A stretch of 64,000 nt of DNA, from the NCBI GenBank assembly GCA_945643635.1, contig CALZFC010000029.1, positions 1,372,001 through 1,436,000 of the forward strand, written 5' to 3'. Positions 12,477 to 22,702 of the stretch are shown here, piece after piece; within the stretch, counting starts at the first letter, position 1; every line of letters begins with the position of its first letter. Under the pieces are notes generated by a model that made no database searches, was not told the DNA's origin, and was given only the letters and a program-made list of their open reading frames with translations. Source of the stretch: Allodiplogaster sudhausi. Taxonomy: Eukaryota; Nematoda; Chromadorea; Rhabditida; Diplogasteridae. Both the position numbers and the translations under genes were made by a program.

Positions 12477-15400
12477 ATGGCCGACCCGGATTCGAGCAAG
12501 AGCAAGACCGGCACAAAAAATGAGACCAATGCAAGCAAGGTGGCAATTCCTTCTAATCTAACGCTTTATATGGCAAATGGTTTAAGATATTTGACATTGT
12601 AATAGCTACATATATTTAAAAATTGCTATATTGAGAGGGCGTTTAATTAAAATCGCAGATATAATATCTTAAAACGAAAGGTATATAATCTTATAATGAA
12701 ACTAAAATTAATTTAAAAAAAATTTGTAGAGCGAGAAGCCGGAAGACGATGTGAAGAACACAAAGAGCGAGACGAATACAAGCAAGGTTGCATTATTTTC
12801 TATTAATACGATTTATATGGTAAACATTATAACAATTTTAGAAATCAAAATTTAATAATAACTAAAACAAGAGAAAAAAGTTCATTATAAAATATTTTTT
12901 TAGAATGAGACGCCGGAAAACGACCCAGTGCAGCAGGAAATCCTCCGCAAGATGCTCAAGAGGCTCATGAAGCAGAAGAACTATGGCATCTACGTGAGAA
13001 TGCGCAAATTTTATTAACCATTTGTTAAAAAGTTTCTGAATTCGCACTCGCAAGTCATTAGTTCGTTTGCACTTTTCACCTTCGCACTAATTCTATACTT
13101 CAACAAATTTGCCGAACGCAAACATCTCGCCACCCACCGCTTCCAGAGGAAACACTTGTTTGAAATGAATATGTTGAACTCGAAAATGAATCTGCACTAT
13201 ATCATCTCTCAATTATTCTTGTTGCATTCATTCTTTTCATTTACCCTGTACTCTTGCAGTTTCCCTTCAAGTACAAGGACCTGCTGAAGATCCTGTGGCT
13301 CTCGAAGGACATCTTCGAGAAGGAGAGTCATCTCGTCGAGATCTCCGCGCCCTGCATCGTGGTCAACGACATCCATGGCCAGGTTTCAAGGGGGTGATCA
13401 AAACAAAAAAATATGAAAAAATACCCCTTTTTAAAGGGGTCTTTTTCACATTTAAAACGATGCAAAATTTTTTGCTTCTTTTCAGTTCCAGGATCTCTGC
13501 CGCATCTTCCAATCATGTTCGACGGATGGAAAGATGGCATGTTTTATATATGCAAATTTAAAATATAAATATTTCTTCGAATATTCATTTTATTTTCTTT
13601 AGGTGACACCAAAAATCAGCTATGATAAGAATAATAGTATTTTTTTGTAATTTAGGGATACGCCGCAAAAAAGTTCACCTTCCTCGGCGATTACGTCGAC
13701 CGCGGCAAGCACTCGATCGAGTGCGTGATCCTGCTATTCGTCATCAAGATCTTGTATCCGGCTAAGGTATTCTTTCTACTATTATTAATCATATTTATCA
13801 TCTTTAAAGGAGGGCGATCACCGAAAAATATTTAATTCAGGTTCGAATTCCCGCGTCTGCCTTGTGATTCATCACACTCTCATTCTCGCGTGCTATTTCG
13901 CACGTCGCAATAACCCGAAAAAAAAATCTCTCGAAAAAAATAGCACGCGCGAATGAGAGTGCAAAGGGCCTAGGCAATTTGAAATATCACATAGTAATTT
14001 TTTCGATGATCGTCCTCCTGTAAACAACATGGAAATAAAAAAATATATATATATACTGTGATTTCTTATTGTAATTTGTTTGTGTTATTATTATAGTAAT
14101 TATTATTTACTACTACTATTATTATCATTTAATTATTATTATTATATATTATCATTATTATTACTATTACTATTACTTATTTGTCCTACCGTAACCTGTA
14201 CAGATCATGCTTCTGCGCGGGAACCACGAGTCGCAGACGATCAACCAAGCCTATGGATTCAAGGACGAGATCTTCGAGCGATTCCCTGTTGTCACCAAGA
14301 TTTTGGCCTTCTTCAACTCTCGCTTACCTTTTAAATGCAATTTTCAAAATGTGGCAAAGCCCTTTGAAAATTTCCCTGAGAATTGTATAGTCTCGTTTCT
14401 CTAACAATAAGTCGCACCATCTCTCCGCCCTCAAGCTATAAGAAAATGGCGCGAATTCAAACAAGAGTTTTTGGCCCCGTGAAATGTCATTTTGCTTGTC
14501 GCAGAACGATGAGGCGGCCCCTCTGTGGCTGCTCTTCAACGATGTCTTCGCCTATCTCCCTTTCGCCTGCCTCATCCACAACACCGTCCTCTGCATGCAT
14601 GGCGGCATCTCGCCGCACCTCAACAGCCTCGACGATATCAGGAAGGCCAGATAACAAATGGCTGAAAACTTTTGTATATTTTAAGACATTTCAAAAATAT
14701 TTAAAAAATAAATAAAAGTACATACATATATCTAATAGACAAATTATAAATTTAAAATAAAAGAGTATATTTAAGAGAGCCTCTCTGTAAGGTTCGAGGA
14801 GCGCCTGCCCGGAGGAATTTTTGTTTAGTTTAGCGTTGTAAACTTTATGAGGGATATATCTAGTGTTCATAACGAAGTCTAGGCGGTCCGGAAGTTTAGA
14901 AAAATTTTTTTCACTTAGATATAAGTCGCAATGTTCTTAAACTTTGGATGACCATATCTAACGTTATACTTAATATTTCTCAATATTCTTTTCACTGTTC
15001 GATTCCTTGTCGAAAACTACACAAAAAAGTCCCAGATGACCATATTCGACAAATTAAAATTTTTATAACTTTTGACCAATTTAATTTTTTGAAATGTCGT
15101 TTTCAGGCAATAACTTTTTTTTACTATTACTTTCCAAAAACTGAATCTTCCACGTGAAAGAGGAGCGAAAACTACATATAATATGTTTCTACGACGAAAA
15201 ATCTCGAACACTTTTTTTGGGTATCTGCATTTGAATAAGCGTTCCTAAGCCAATTGTCGGTTTCAGCTTTTCAAACATAATCTCATTCAAACTTCATCAA
15301 TTGTAAAGAAGAATAGATCATTCGATGTGATTTTTTATGCTCTTCAAATTGGGCCTATGATTTGTACGCAAATAACAAGTTTACAGGCCGAAAATTTACT

Positions 15401-18400
15401 TTTTGTGTTTTTATGCCAATTTCTGGTGTTGAAATACTTATTCTTTGGAATCTTAATGGGTCTTGTTCACCTATTTTCCACATGATCTTTACACTGCAAG
15501 AAAGAGCAGCTAAAACTGAGTTGGATACAGCTTTATAATCGAAATCTGAGGACACTTTTTTTGGGAACATGCATTTGAATGCTCACTGTTGCAGGCGATA
15601 TGGTTGAATATATTTAGATCGTATTTCAAAATTGTCATTTTAAAGTATCGAGCACCACAAAATATCTATTCCTGAATTGTTTGCAGTTCTCTAGTGATTT
15701 ACCGCTCAAAAGTGCTACATAAGTTAAGAAATTGCATTTTTAGGTGCAACGACAGAAAAAAAAAATGTTTGAAAACTCTTTCGGAGCCAACAATCGAGTA
15801 GTTTTCGAGCCAAGTTCCCAAAACGATTATAACCATTCGAGAGTACTGTGACTTGTGCATAATATATCTACAGATGAAAATGCAAAACCACTCTATGTTT
15901 AAGAAATCTTGAAATCGGGGAAAAATTCGACAAGAGGATTTGGCTTTTTTGAGCGATTTTAGAAGAAATGGTACCGATTGAGCTTTTGTCCCAAAAAATG
16001 TGCCATAGGGTTCTTTGTTGTTAGAAACATGAATCTGATGTTCATTTTTACTCCTCTGTAACATCTGTGGAAATTTATTTTATTGTGTTATATTGCGTTT
16101 TATTATTATCTGATGCTTTTTAAGGTGCATGACGCTTTATCTTTCGAATTGGAATCCCCAACATCTATTTTGGAAACGGCTAGTGTTTACGAATACAGTT
16201 AACAATGATCATTTTGTATAAATTCAATTATATTTAACGTAGCCAATAATACTGTTCTCGAAAAAATACGAATATTGTTTTACAAAGGTAAGGTTTAAAA
16301 AAGCTAAAATAGTTCGTCTTTGGAGCGTTTGTTAGTTGGCTCTTCGTCGTTTGCTATTGCAGAATCGTCTAATATATCGAGCAGCTGGACTTCCTCGCGA
16401 TCAAGATCGTAGGTCGATTGAAACAAGGGATCGGTAACGAATTCTTCTTCCTCATCCCCTTCCTGTGCAAAAACTTCACTTACAGCTTCTGCTGCTTCTG
16501 GAGTATCAGGAAGAACTGGTGGGTTCTGTAATTTTGGAGTTTCTCTTAAAATTCCACATAAAAATACACGTGCCTGCTTCTGCTTTTGGGCTAATCGGCT
16601 GAAGATGGCTGCAATTTGTCTGTAATTAAGAAGTTCCGTTGGAGCAAACATCAATTTTCCCGATTCATCAACAGCATCTTTCATTCGCTTTTCAGCCGCT
16701 CGTGGATCGACTTTCACTTTAGATTGCCAGCCATCGGAAAACAGTTTGGTGATATATGCCTCCGAGCGCTCTGGTTGCCGCTCGCTTCGTTTGCGAGCAC
16801 GAAGCGCCCACCCTTGCATGGCTTTTTTCACTTCGGGCAAGAATACCAAAGATGTTACAGAGGAGTAAAAATGAACATCAGATTCATGTTTCTAACAACA
16901 AAGAACCCTATGGCACATTTTTTGGGACAAAAGCTCAATCGGTACCATTTTTTCTAAAATCGCTCAAAAAAGCCAAATCCTCTCGTCGAATTTTTCCCCG
17001 ATTTCAAGATTTCTTAAACATAGAGTGGTTTTGCATTTTCATCTGTAGATATATTATGCACAAGTCACAGTACTCTCGAATGGTTATAATCGTTTTGGGA
17101 ACTTGGCTCGAAAACTACTCGATTGTTGGCTCCGAAAGAGTTTTCAAACATTTTTTTTTTCTGTCGTTGCACCTAAAAATGCAATTTCTTAACTTATGTA
17201 GCACTTTTGAGCGGTAAATCACTAGAGAACTGCAAACAATTCAGGAATAGATATTTTGTGGTGCTCGATACTTTAAAATGACAATTTTGAAATACGATCT
17301 AAATATATTCGACCATATCGCCTGCAACAGTGAGCATTCAAATGCATGTTCCCAAAAAAAGGATCCTCAGATTTCGATTATAAAGCTGTATCCAACTCAG
17401 TTTTAGCTGCTCTTTCTTGCAGTGTAAAGATCATGTGGAAAATAGGTGAACAAGACCCATTAAGATTCCAAAGAATAAGTATTTCAACACCAGAAATTGG
17501 CATAAAAACACAAAAAGTAAATTTTCGGCCTGTAGACTTGTTATTTGCGTACAAATCATAGGCCCAATTTGAAGAGCATAAAAAATCACATCGAATGATC
17601 TATTCTTCTTTACAATTGATGAAGTTTGAATGAGATTATGTTTGAAAAGCTGAAACCGACAATTGGCTTAGGAACGCTTATTCAAATGCAGATACCCAAA
17701 AAAAGTGTCCGAGATTTTTCGTCGTAGAAACATATTATATGTAGTTTTCGCTCCTCTTTCACGTGGAAGATTCAGTTTTTGGAAAGTAATAGTAAAAAAA
17801 AAAGTTATTGCCTGAAAACGACATTTCAAAAAATTAAATTGGTCAAAAGTTATAAAAATTTTAATTTTTCGAATATGGTCATCTGGGACTTCCGGACCGC
17901 CTAGACTTCGTTATGAACACTAGATATATCCCTCATAAAGTTTACAACGCTAAACTAAACAAAAATTCCTCCGGGCAACCGCCTATACCAGCCTCCTTGA
18001 GTCTTACAGAGAGGCTCTCTTAAACAGTTCCAACTTTAAGATCCCGAAGCCGCTGCACGAGCCTCAGAAGTCGCCGCTCGCGCTCGATCTCATGTGGGCC
18101 GATCCGATGCTCGGTCTGAAGGGGTTGAGTTTTTTTAAAATCTATTTATTTATTTTAAATTAATTATGATAAATTTTTATGATGAGAAAAATCCAATGAA
18201 AAAGTTTAAAAATTTTACTTTTCATTTTTATTATTATTTTCTAATTAAAAATTTTACTTTTCATTTTTATTATTATTTTCTAATTAAAAAAGAATAATTG
18301 AAGATTCGAGCCGAATATCGTCCGCAGCGTCTCCGTCCACTTCGGCGAGGACGTCGCGATTGAGAAATGCGAGAAGCTGGGCATCCGCAGCATCATCCGC

Positions 18401-18997
18401 GCCCATCAGGTAATCTTTTTATCTATTTTTTTTTAAACTATTTATTCAAATAAGTCTCATGTTAATCAGGAAAGTTACTCTTAATGAAGAAGAATATTTA
18501 TATTACATATTTAAAAAGAACTTTTTTTGCAGATGATGATCAACGGCTTCAACTTCTTCTGCAACCGGCTCGTCCTGACCATCTTCTCGGCCGCCGATTA
18601 CTTCCCAGCCAAGGTGTGTCTCTTCTTTCTTTTTTTCTTTCTTTTAGAATTATAATTATAAATTTTATTTTCACCTAAAAAAAACTACATAATTATTATT
18701 TCATTTGTTTTTAGGCAAATCGCGGCGCTGTCGCCATCGTGGACAAGCAGGGCCACGTTGGGATCCAGATGCTCATTCCGAGCGATATCGATTCAAGTAA
18801 GTATCAATTACATAATTTTATTATTAAATATTATTCTTCTTATTGTTAGAATGCTATAACTTTCTTTGTAATTTGTTTACCTTTATTCTATTTTATATTA
18901 ATCGAGTTTTATTTTAGCCGGCGAGAAGGTCTTTCGCGGCAAGCACAACGAGGGCACCGATGAGGACTTTGGCTGCATCCATCGCAAGCGGAACTGA
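12477..18997 (+). CDS. Divergent PP1-type serine/threonine protein phosphatase
   Basis: Thirteen exons: 12477-12539, 12730-12786, 12904-12993, 13260-13382, 13486-13536, 13656-13766, 14204-14287, 14505-14645, 18041-18123, 18304-18409, 18533-18613, 18715-18796, 18918-18997; all phases agree, giving 383 residues. Metal and catalytic motifs are in order: NDIHGQ (~106-111), GDYVDRG (~139-145), LLRGNHE (~168-174), MHGG (~225), RAHQ (~302). Two positions are unusual: the first Gly of GDIHG is Asn, and the usual SAPNYCGEFDN loop reads [11 protein letters not shown], so the Cys equivalent to PP1 Cys273 is Phe. The first 40 residues are Ser/Lys/Glu-rich; exons 1 and 2 end alike (ETNASK, ETNTSK). Introns 5 and 8 appear to use GC donors (ATG/GCATGT and AAG/GCCAGA). 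Intron 8 contains a 3.2-kb foldback element. Expected reaction: phosphoserine/threonine hydrolysis. Confidence 0.85.
13803..14024. mobile_element. ~220-bp MITE with internal hairpin, in phosphatase intron 6
   Basis: The terminal inverted repeats start TTTAAAGGAGGGCGATCA and end TGATCGTCCTCCTGTAAA. Inside is a second palindrome: CACTCTCATTCTCGCGTGCT on the left and GCACGCGCGAATGAGAGTG on the right. Related starts (TTTAAAGGAGAGCAATCACC at about 25205 and a diverged form at 25708) and related internal hairpins (25265-25320, 25775-25880, 28985-29100, 30005-30080, 53430-53510) show a dispersed family in this window. It is non-coding. Confidence 0.75.
14775..18019. mobile_element. Foldback element C, ~3.2 kb, TTAA-flanked, with one ORF
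   Basis: The element is flanked by TTAA at 14771-14774 and 18020-18023. Its termini are GAGAGCCTCTCTGTAAG and the inverted copy. The left arm (14775 to ~16072) and right arm (~16851-18019) are near-identical inverted repeats; the right arm lacks about 130 bases present at ~14915-15045 on the left. The 780-base loop contains a 181-codon ORF on the minus strand. The element sits in phosphatase intron 8, 21 bases upstream of the acceptor; removing it leaves an ordinary ~142-base intron. A TTAA target is typical of piggyBac-type transposition, but the GAGAGC ends are not typical piggyBac ends. Confidence 0.85.
16304..16849 (-). CDS. 181-residue ORF in the loop of element C, unrecognised
   Basis: The ORF starts exactly at the inner edge of the right arm and fills most of the loop, so the arm would supply its promoter. 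The sequence has a basic N-terminal half ([14 protein letters not shown]), a [18 protein letters not shown] stretch, an [19 protein letters not shown] stretch, an acidic run (QEGDEEEEF) and a basic end (NKRSKDELF). The layout suggests a DNA-associated or transposon accessory protein, possibly a remnant of a longer one. I see no DDE catalytic triad. From memory, the QI..FFSRLA-like stretch recalls proteins annotated near animal transposons, but I cannot confirm this. It could also be a captured host gene fragment. Confidence 0.5.
   Translation of the reverse strand: MVFLPEVKKAMQGWALRARKRSERQPERSEAYITKLFSDGWQSKVKVDPRAAEKRMKDAVDESGKLMFAPTELLNYRQIAAIFSRLAQKQKQARVFLCGILRETPKLQNPPVLPDTPEAAEAVSEVFAQEGDEEEEFVTDPLFQSTYDLDREEVQLLDILDDSAIANDEEPTNKRSKDELF
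18208..18286. repeat. 39-bp direct tandem duplication in phosphatase intron 9
   Basis: The unit beginning AAAATTTTACTTTTCATT is present twice in immediate succession with no visible differences, so the duplication is recent. It lies in an AT-rich intron and carries no coding information. Confidence 0.8.
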
Positions 18998-19492
18998 GGG
19001 GTTGAGACAATCGGAGGCTCCGCCCACTTTAAGAGAATGCCCCGCCCACTCGAAGAGAAAGCTCCGCCGACTACAGACAAGAGAGACCCATTCCCTTACA
19101 ACCCCCTCCCCTTTCTTTTAGCGAATTCTTCATTTCCATCAACCTAAAAGGAAATAAATTGGAGCGGCTGCAATTGTTTTGCAGTTTTCCAGTAATTAAA
19201 AACCAATTGACAAACGGAAGAGAGGCCAGGAAACTAAAAACTAGCACTATAACCTTTGGTGGGGATACACAAATATACACAAATGTGAAAGAGAATGAGA
19301 CATGTGCAGACCAGAGAAACCGATTATAGCATGCCTCGCTCGGTGCAACTCATGGCCGTTAGAATGTACTACGTTTAGGGCACACTAATCGTCTTATAAT
19401 GGAAGAATGACGAACTTTGGACTGGGAGAAATGAAAAGAGGCTGATTTCTCATCTCACTCGAAATTCACATCTTCTCATCTATCCACTTCCG

Positions 19493-19531
<39 letters not shown>

Positions 19532-19558
19532 GTTATATGTAGTCTGCTCGACAACAAA
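18998..19558. other. 3' flank of the phosphatase gene and second copy of the duplicated segment
   Basis: The first 150 bases after the stop are probably the 3' untranslated region; a polyadenylation-like AATAAA lies in GGAAATAAATTGG at about 19150. From about 19290 the sequence matches 10880-11238, including TGTACTACGTTTAGGGCACA and a (CT)n run just before the small ORF. Confidence 0.6.
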
Positions 19559-19768
19559 ATGAAGCAATTGGTAAATTTGTTCGATAAGGAATTTAACGTT
19601 TTGAATTACTTTTCTGTTGAAAGCACATTCAACCGAAAATCCCGGAGCTGCAATCGTCATCACCTAAATATTATTTGCATTTCTATTCTGAATACTTTTG
19701 AAAACGTCCCTGTCGATGCGGCTGTACGGCTAACAAATTTGCTATCAGGTTTCGCATTCATGCTTTAA
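19559..19768 (+). CDS. Small ORF in the duplicated segment, copy 2
   Basis: A 69-codon ORF whose first 58 codons align without gaps to 11239-11415. The two versions share LFDK, NVLNYFS/NILNYFS, ILNT and NVPVDA. No signal peptide, domain or splice partner was recognised. Either reading, small gene or transposon-like repeat, remains open. Confidence 0.3.
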   Translation: MKQLVNLFDKEFNVLNYFSVESTFNRKSRSCNRHHLNIICISILNTFENVPVDAAVRLTNLLSGFAFML

Positions 19769-21040
19769 AGTACTGTTCACCATATTTGCTAGAACTTCCA
19801 TCGCCCATATCACCGTCGAGTCTGCAGCCTGTGTCGCGAATCTGTTGACGATGGCCCGCATTGCATCGACGAGGTACAGTGCCGTTCTGATTTTTCACGG
19901 GCCATGCAAGGCCGCCACCTCGCTTCTCTGCTACAACATTGTGGTAGCAAATAGACGACTTTAAACAGCCGGCAGGTGGCATGAGTTCCATAATCTTAAA
20001 GAATGTCGTTATTTTGTATTATATCCGCGTAAAGCCTGTAGCTACAGGCGAATGAGAGTTTAAAAAAAAACCTAGTGATGTTTCTATGATTATGGCGCTG
20101 AAAGAAATTAATTTCATCCATGCTCTCCCACAAATCAGGCGTCTCTCGCTGCTGAGAGGGGGTTATACCGTCTCCAAAAATAATATTAGCGGCCAGTTCA
20201 GAATGTTTAGTTGACTTTGTGTCACAAAATCTGTCCAATCGAGGTATTCCGTGTCCAAGTATGTAATTTTATTTCACGGCCAAAGATTGAAATGATGCTG
20301 CAGCTCGGAACGCTGTACAAACCAAATTCTTCCCGATGAATATGCTATAAAATCTTCGCAACGAATATACTAAATCTTCCCGATTATGTATATTTTGAAA
20401 TTTTCGCTACGAATATACCAAAATCTTCCCGGTGAATATACTAAAATCTTCCCTGAATATCTATGAAGCGTTCCTGATTCGCAGAGCACTTTGCGTCGAT
20501 CACTACAAGTGCTTCACTCGGCGAGAAATCACTTGCATCAGTGCGTCATATGAAGAAGATGTTTCCCTTTCTATCTTGTTCGCTCGCTTCATCACCACTC
20601 TGTCCATCTCTCTACTATCTCTCTCTTGTCTATTTCTCTACTATCTCTCTCTTTCTCATACTATCTCCCATTCTGGTACTTTTCTGTCGTCTAGACCCGA
20701 AGAAGGTACCACACTCTAGCCACACTGTTTACCCTTGGCTTCTTCCCAACCACGTGAAGTGTCGTTATCACCAGCTGAATAGTTCGTGATGCATGACGTA
20801 GCGCAAATATGTACGTGTCACTAAATTTAGCGGTGCGTTTTTACCATATTATAATTTTTAAAGTAATTGATAAGTCACATATTTTAGGGTAGTATGTAAG
20901 TTATTATGAAAAAGCACGGAATCCACGAAATGATTATTTGAGAAAATTTGCCTCCTGTTCACGCTTATATACGACTATATATTATTGGAATGTTTGACAT
21001 TGACAATGCTAAATCATAAGTTTATATTTATCAGCGATCC
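19769..21040. other. Spacer between the duplicated segment and the D/E cluster
   Basis: No gene is supported in about 1.27 kb. A short tandem pattern with the core AATATACTAAATCTTCCC recurs three to four times at about 20335-20455. A CT-rich patch lies at 20595-20680. ORFs on both strands here show no domain and no exon-like boundaries. Confidence 0.45.
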
Positions 21041-21202
21041 ATGGTCAAGATTAAGCATCCTAGCGGCATTCATATCCCGGTATTCGGAGAGGAAAGCGAG
21101 AAGAATGCAAATGTTCGCAATGCCAAGCCCATATGCCATCAATGTCTCCTCAACAAGGTTCGACTGAAGCTTTCGACAGTATATCAACTGCTAACAATCA
21201 TC
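21041..21202 (+). pseudogene. Family D first exon without its second exon (D1)
   Basis: This 54-codon exon is homologous to the first exons at 26042 and 29267: all start with HPSG, an acidic SEK segment, and end in TVYQLLT before a phase-0 donor (ATC/GTCAGT here). A good acceptor-like TTTATCAG lies just before the ATG and could be a spliced-leader site. The second exon that carries the membrane segments in the other copies is not found in the 300 bases that follow. It is therefore an orphan exon, unless it splices to something I did not recognise. Confidence 0.5.
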
Positions 21203-21510
21203 GTCAGTTTTAACAGTTTTCATTATCTTAACCCTTATTTATTTGCTACATTTTTATTTTGGGAATTAACGAATCTTTAACGAATCCTAATCTTGAACGA
21301 ATTTTCGCCGCCCTTTGACTCCCCCTCTCTTTTTACATTTAGCTGCGGAAATAGTTTTTTTACTATAATACTCCTTCGGTACTATTGAGTTTCCATGCCA
21401 AATCCCAGTAATAACTATAAGAAAACAGAAAAGGCATAACAAAAAAAAGTTCAGTTTGGCGTTACTTTTCGTAACCGTTGGTGTTCTCGGCTTACCTTCT
21501 TTTCCCTAGA

Positions 21511-22144
21511 CTGCGCAATGCCTGTCGCCTTCTTGCTGTGTGTGCCGTGAGCGTCGTTGCCATTGTCGCCGTCCTCGCGTTCTACGGCTTTGTCTTCTGG
21601 AGCTATTGTGATGTCATCATTGGCGCCATCATAACGCTCGTTTTTCAAGCATACGTCGCGGCAAATGTCGAGGTGCTAGCGTCACTGAAAGAGAGTGAAA
21701 ATAAGCACCTAACAAATTTTTATTTACTCTATTTTATGTTTTAGTCTACAAAAGTTTTAAGTAGCTCTTCATATTCAATTCCTTTTGATTTTCGTCAAAT
21801 TTTCAAGTCACATTGAACCAGCTTCTACAAGTGTTCAAGTTTTGAATACCTTAATTTCATGCGCCTATTTATTGTTAATACATTTCATTGCTTTCAAGGC
21901 CATATTTTTGCTGTCCACGGAATTGTATTCTATTTCAGAGATTCTGATTTAGTAGTTTGACGGGAAACTTTATATTCTGTCAGTTTTGTCCTTCCAGATA
22001 ATTTTCCTGACGAATCGAGACCTCTCTGCGGTCGGCGTCGTTCATCAGTTCTTCCTCGAGACGCCGTACTTCATCGCGCGTATCCTCGAGTACTTTCGTC
22101 TCAGTCCGAGCCAGGTCGACGTAGCCTGCGCTAAGAAATTATAG
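21511..22144 (+). CDS. Family E small membrane protein, copy E1 (start codon lost?)
   Basis: Two exons, 21511-21672 and 21998-22144, join in phase 0 to give 102 residues. Exon 1 encodes two hydrophobic segments (around AVCAVSVVAIVAVLAFYGF and IIGAIITLVFQAYVA); exon 2 encodes a soluble, amphipathic tail (VGVVHQFFLETPYFIARILE). The family is not one I can name. In the paralogues at 22703 and 27046 the first codon after the acceptor is ATG; here it is CTG (CCCTAG-A-CTGCGC). Either the start was lost, a non-ATG start is used, or another exon lies upstream. The rest of the frame is open and well conserved. Confidence 0.55.
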
Positions 22145-22309
22145 TTTTTATGACGTCATCAAATGTGCTTTCATTAATCTTCCTTTAAATTTGTATGTAA
22201 ATATTTCTCCGCTCGTTAAGCGTGTACTTTATTTTTACGTACATATATGATAAAAATACAATCCAAAATGAACAAGAAGGTGTTATTACGGTTTTTCTAT
22301 CTCATGAAA

Positions 22310-22515
22310 GCTGGCCCGGCCGAGCCCGGGCCCGACCCGGCCGAGCCCGGGCCCGACCCGGCCCAGGCCCGCATGGATAGTGGACTCGGCCCGGCCCAGC
22401 CCGCGAGGAAATTAACGGGCCCGGACCAGGCACGCCTTGAAATTTTTATCCTCGGCCCGGCGAGGGCCGAGCCCGCAGTTGGAAGGGCACGGCCCGGCCC
22501 GGCCCGCAAGGAAGG
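22310..22515 (+). repeat. GC-rich GGCCCGG repeat block, possible hAT-type end
   Basis: Tandem and dispersed copies of CCCGGCCGAGCCCGGGCCCG-like sequence form the most GC-rich patch of the window in an otherwise AT-rich spacer. Just after it, 22526-22543 reads, on the minus strand, CAGGGATGTCCATAACAC, which resembles a hAT-type terminal repeat. The other terminus was not found, so the element call is weak. The ORF across it is a low-complexity Pro/Ala/Gly reading. Confidence 0.45.
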
Positions 22516-22702
22516 CAGGCCGTGGTGTTATGGACATCCCTGCTCACACCTCTAATAGTGCCCTCGCTAGGGTACTGAAAAATAGAACTCCGGGGGTACG
22601 AATGGAGAAAATACGGTAATAATCAATAGCCGTCGTCAGAAATGCGATACCACGAATGCTGAGAAAGAAGTCGTGATGTCGATTTAAAGGTCCTTTCCTA
22701 GA

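Noticed and set aside
15699..17217. Mirrored ORFs of 121 and 153 codons in both arms of element C
   Set aside because: They are the same arm sequence read twice; differences between arms and lack of domains argue for chance frames.
14646..18040. AT-AC (U12) intron with donor ATAACA at 14651
   Set aside because: It would add five residues not fitting PP1 alignment, and the donor does not match the U12 consensus; a GC donor with acceptor at 18040 aligns exactly.
22247..22555. 102-codon Pro/Ala/Gly ORF
   Set aside because: Translation of a GC-rich tandem repeat without splice or start evidence.
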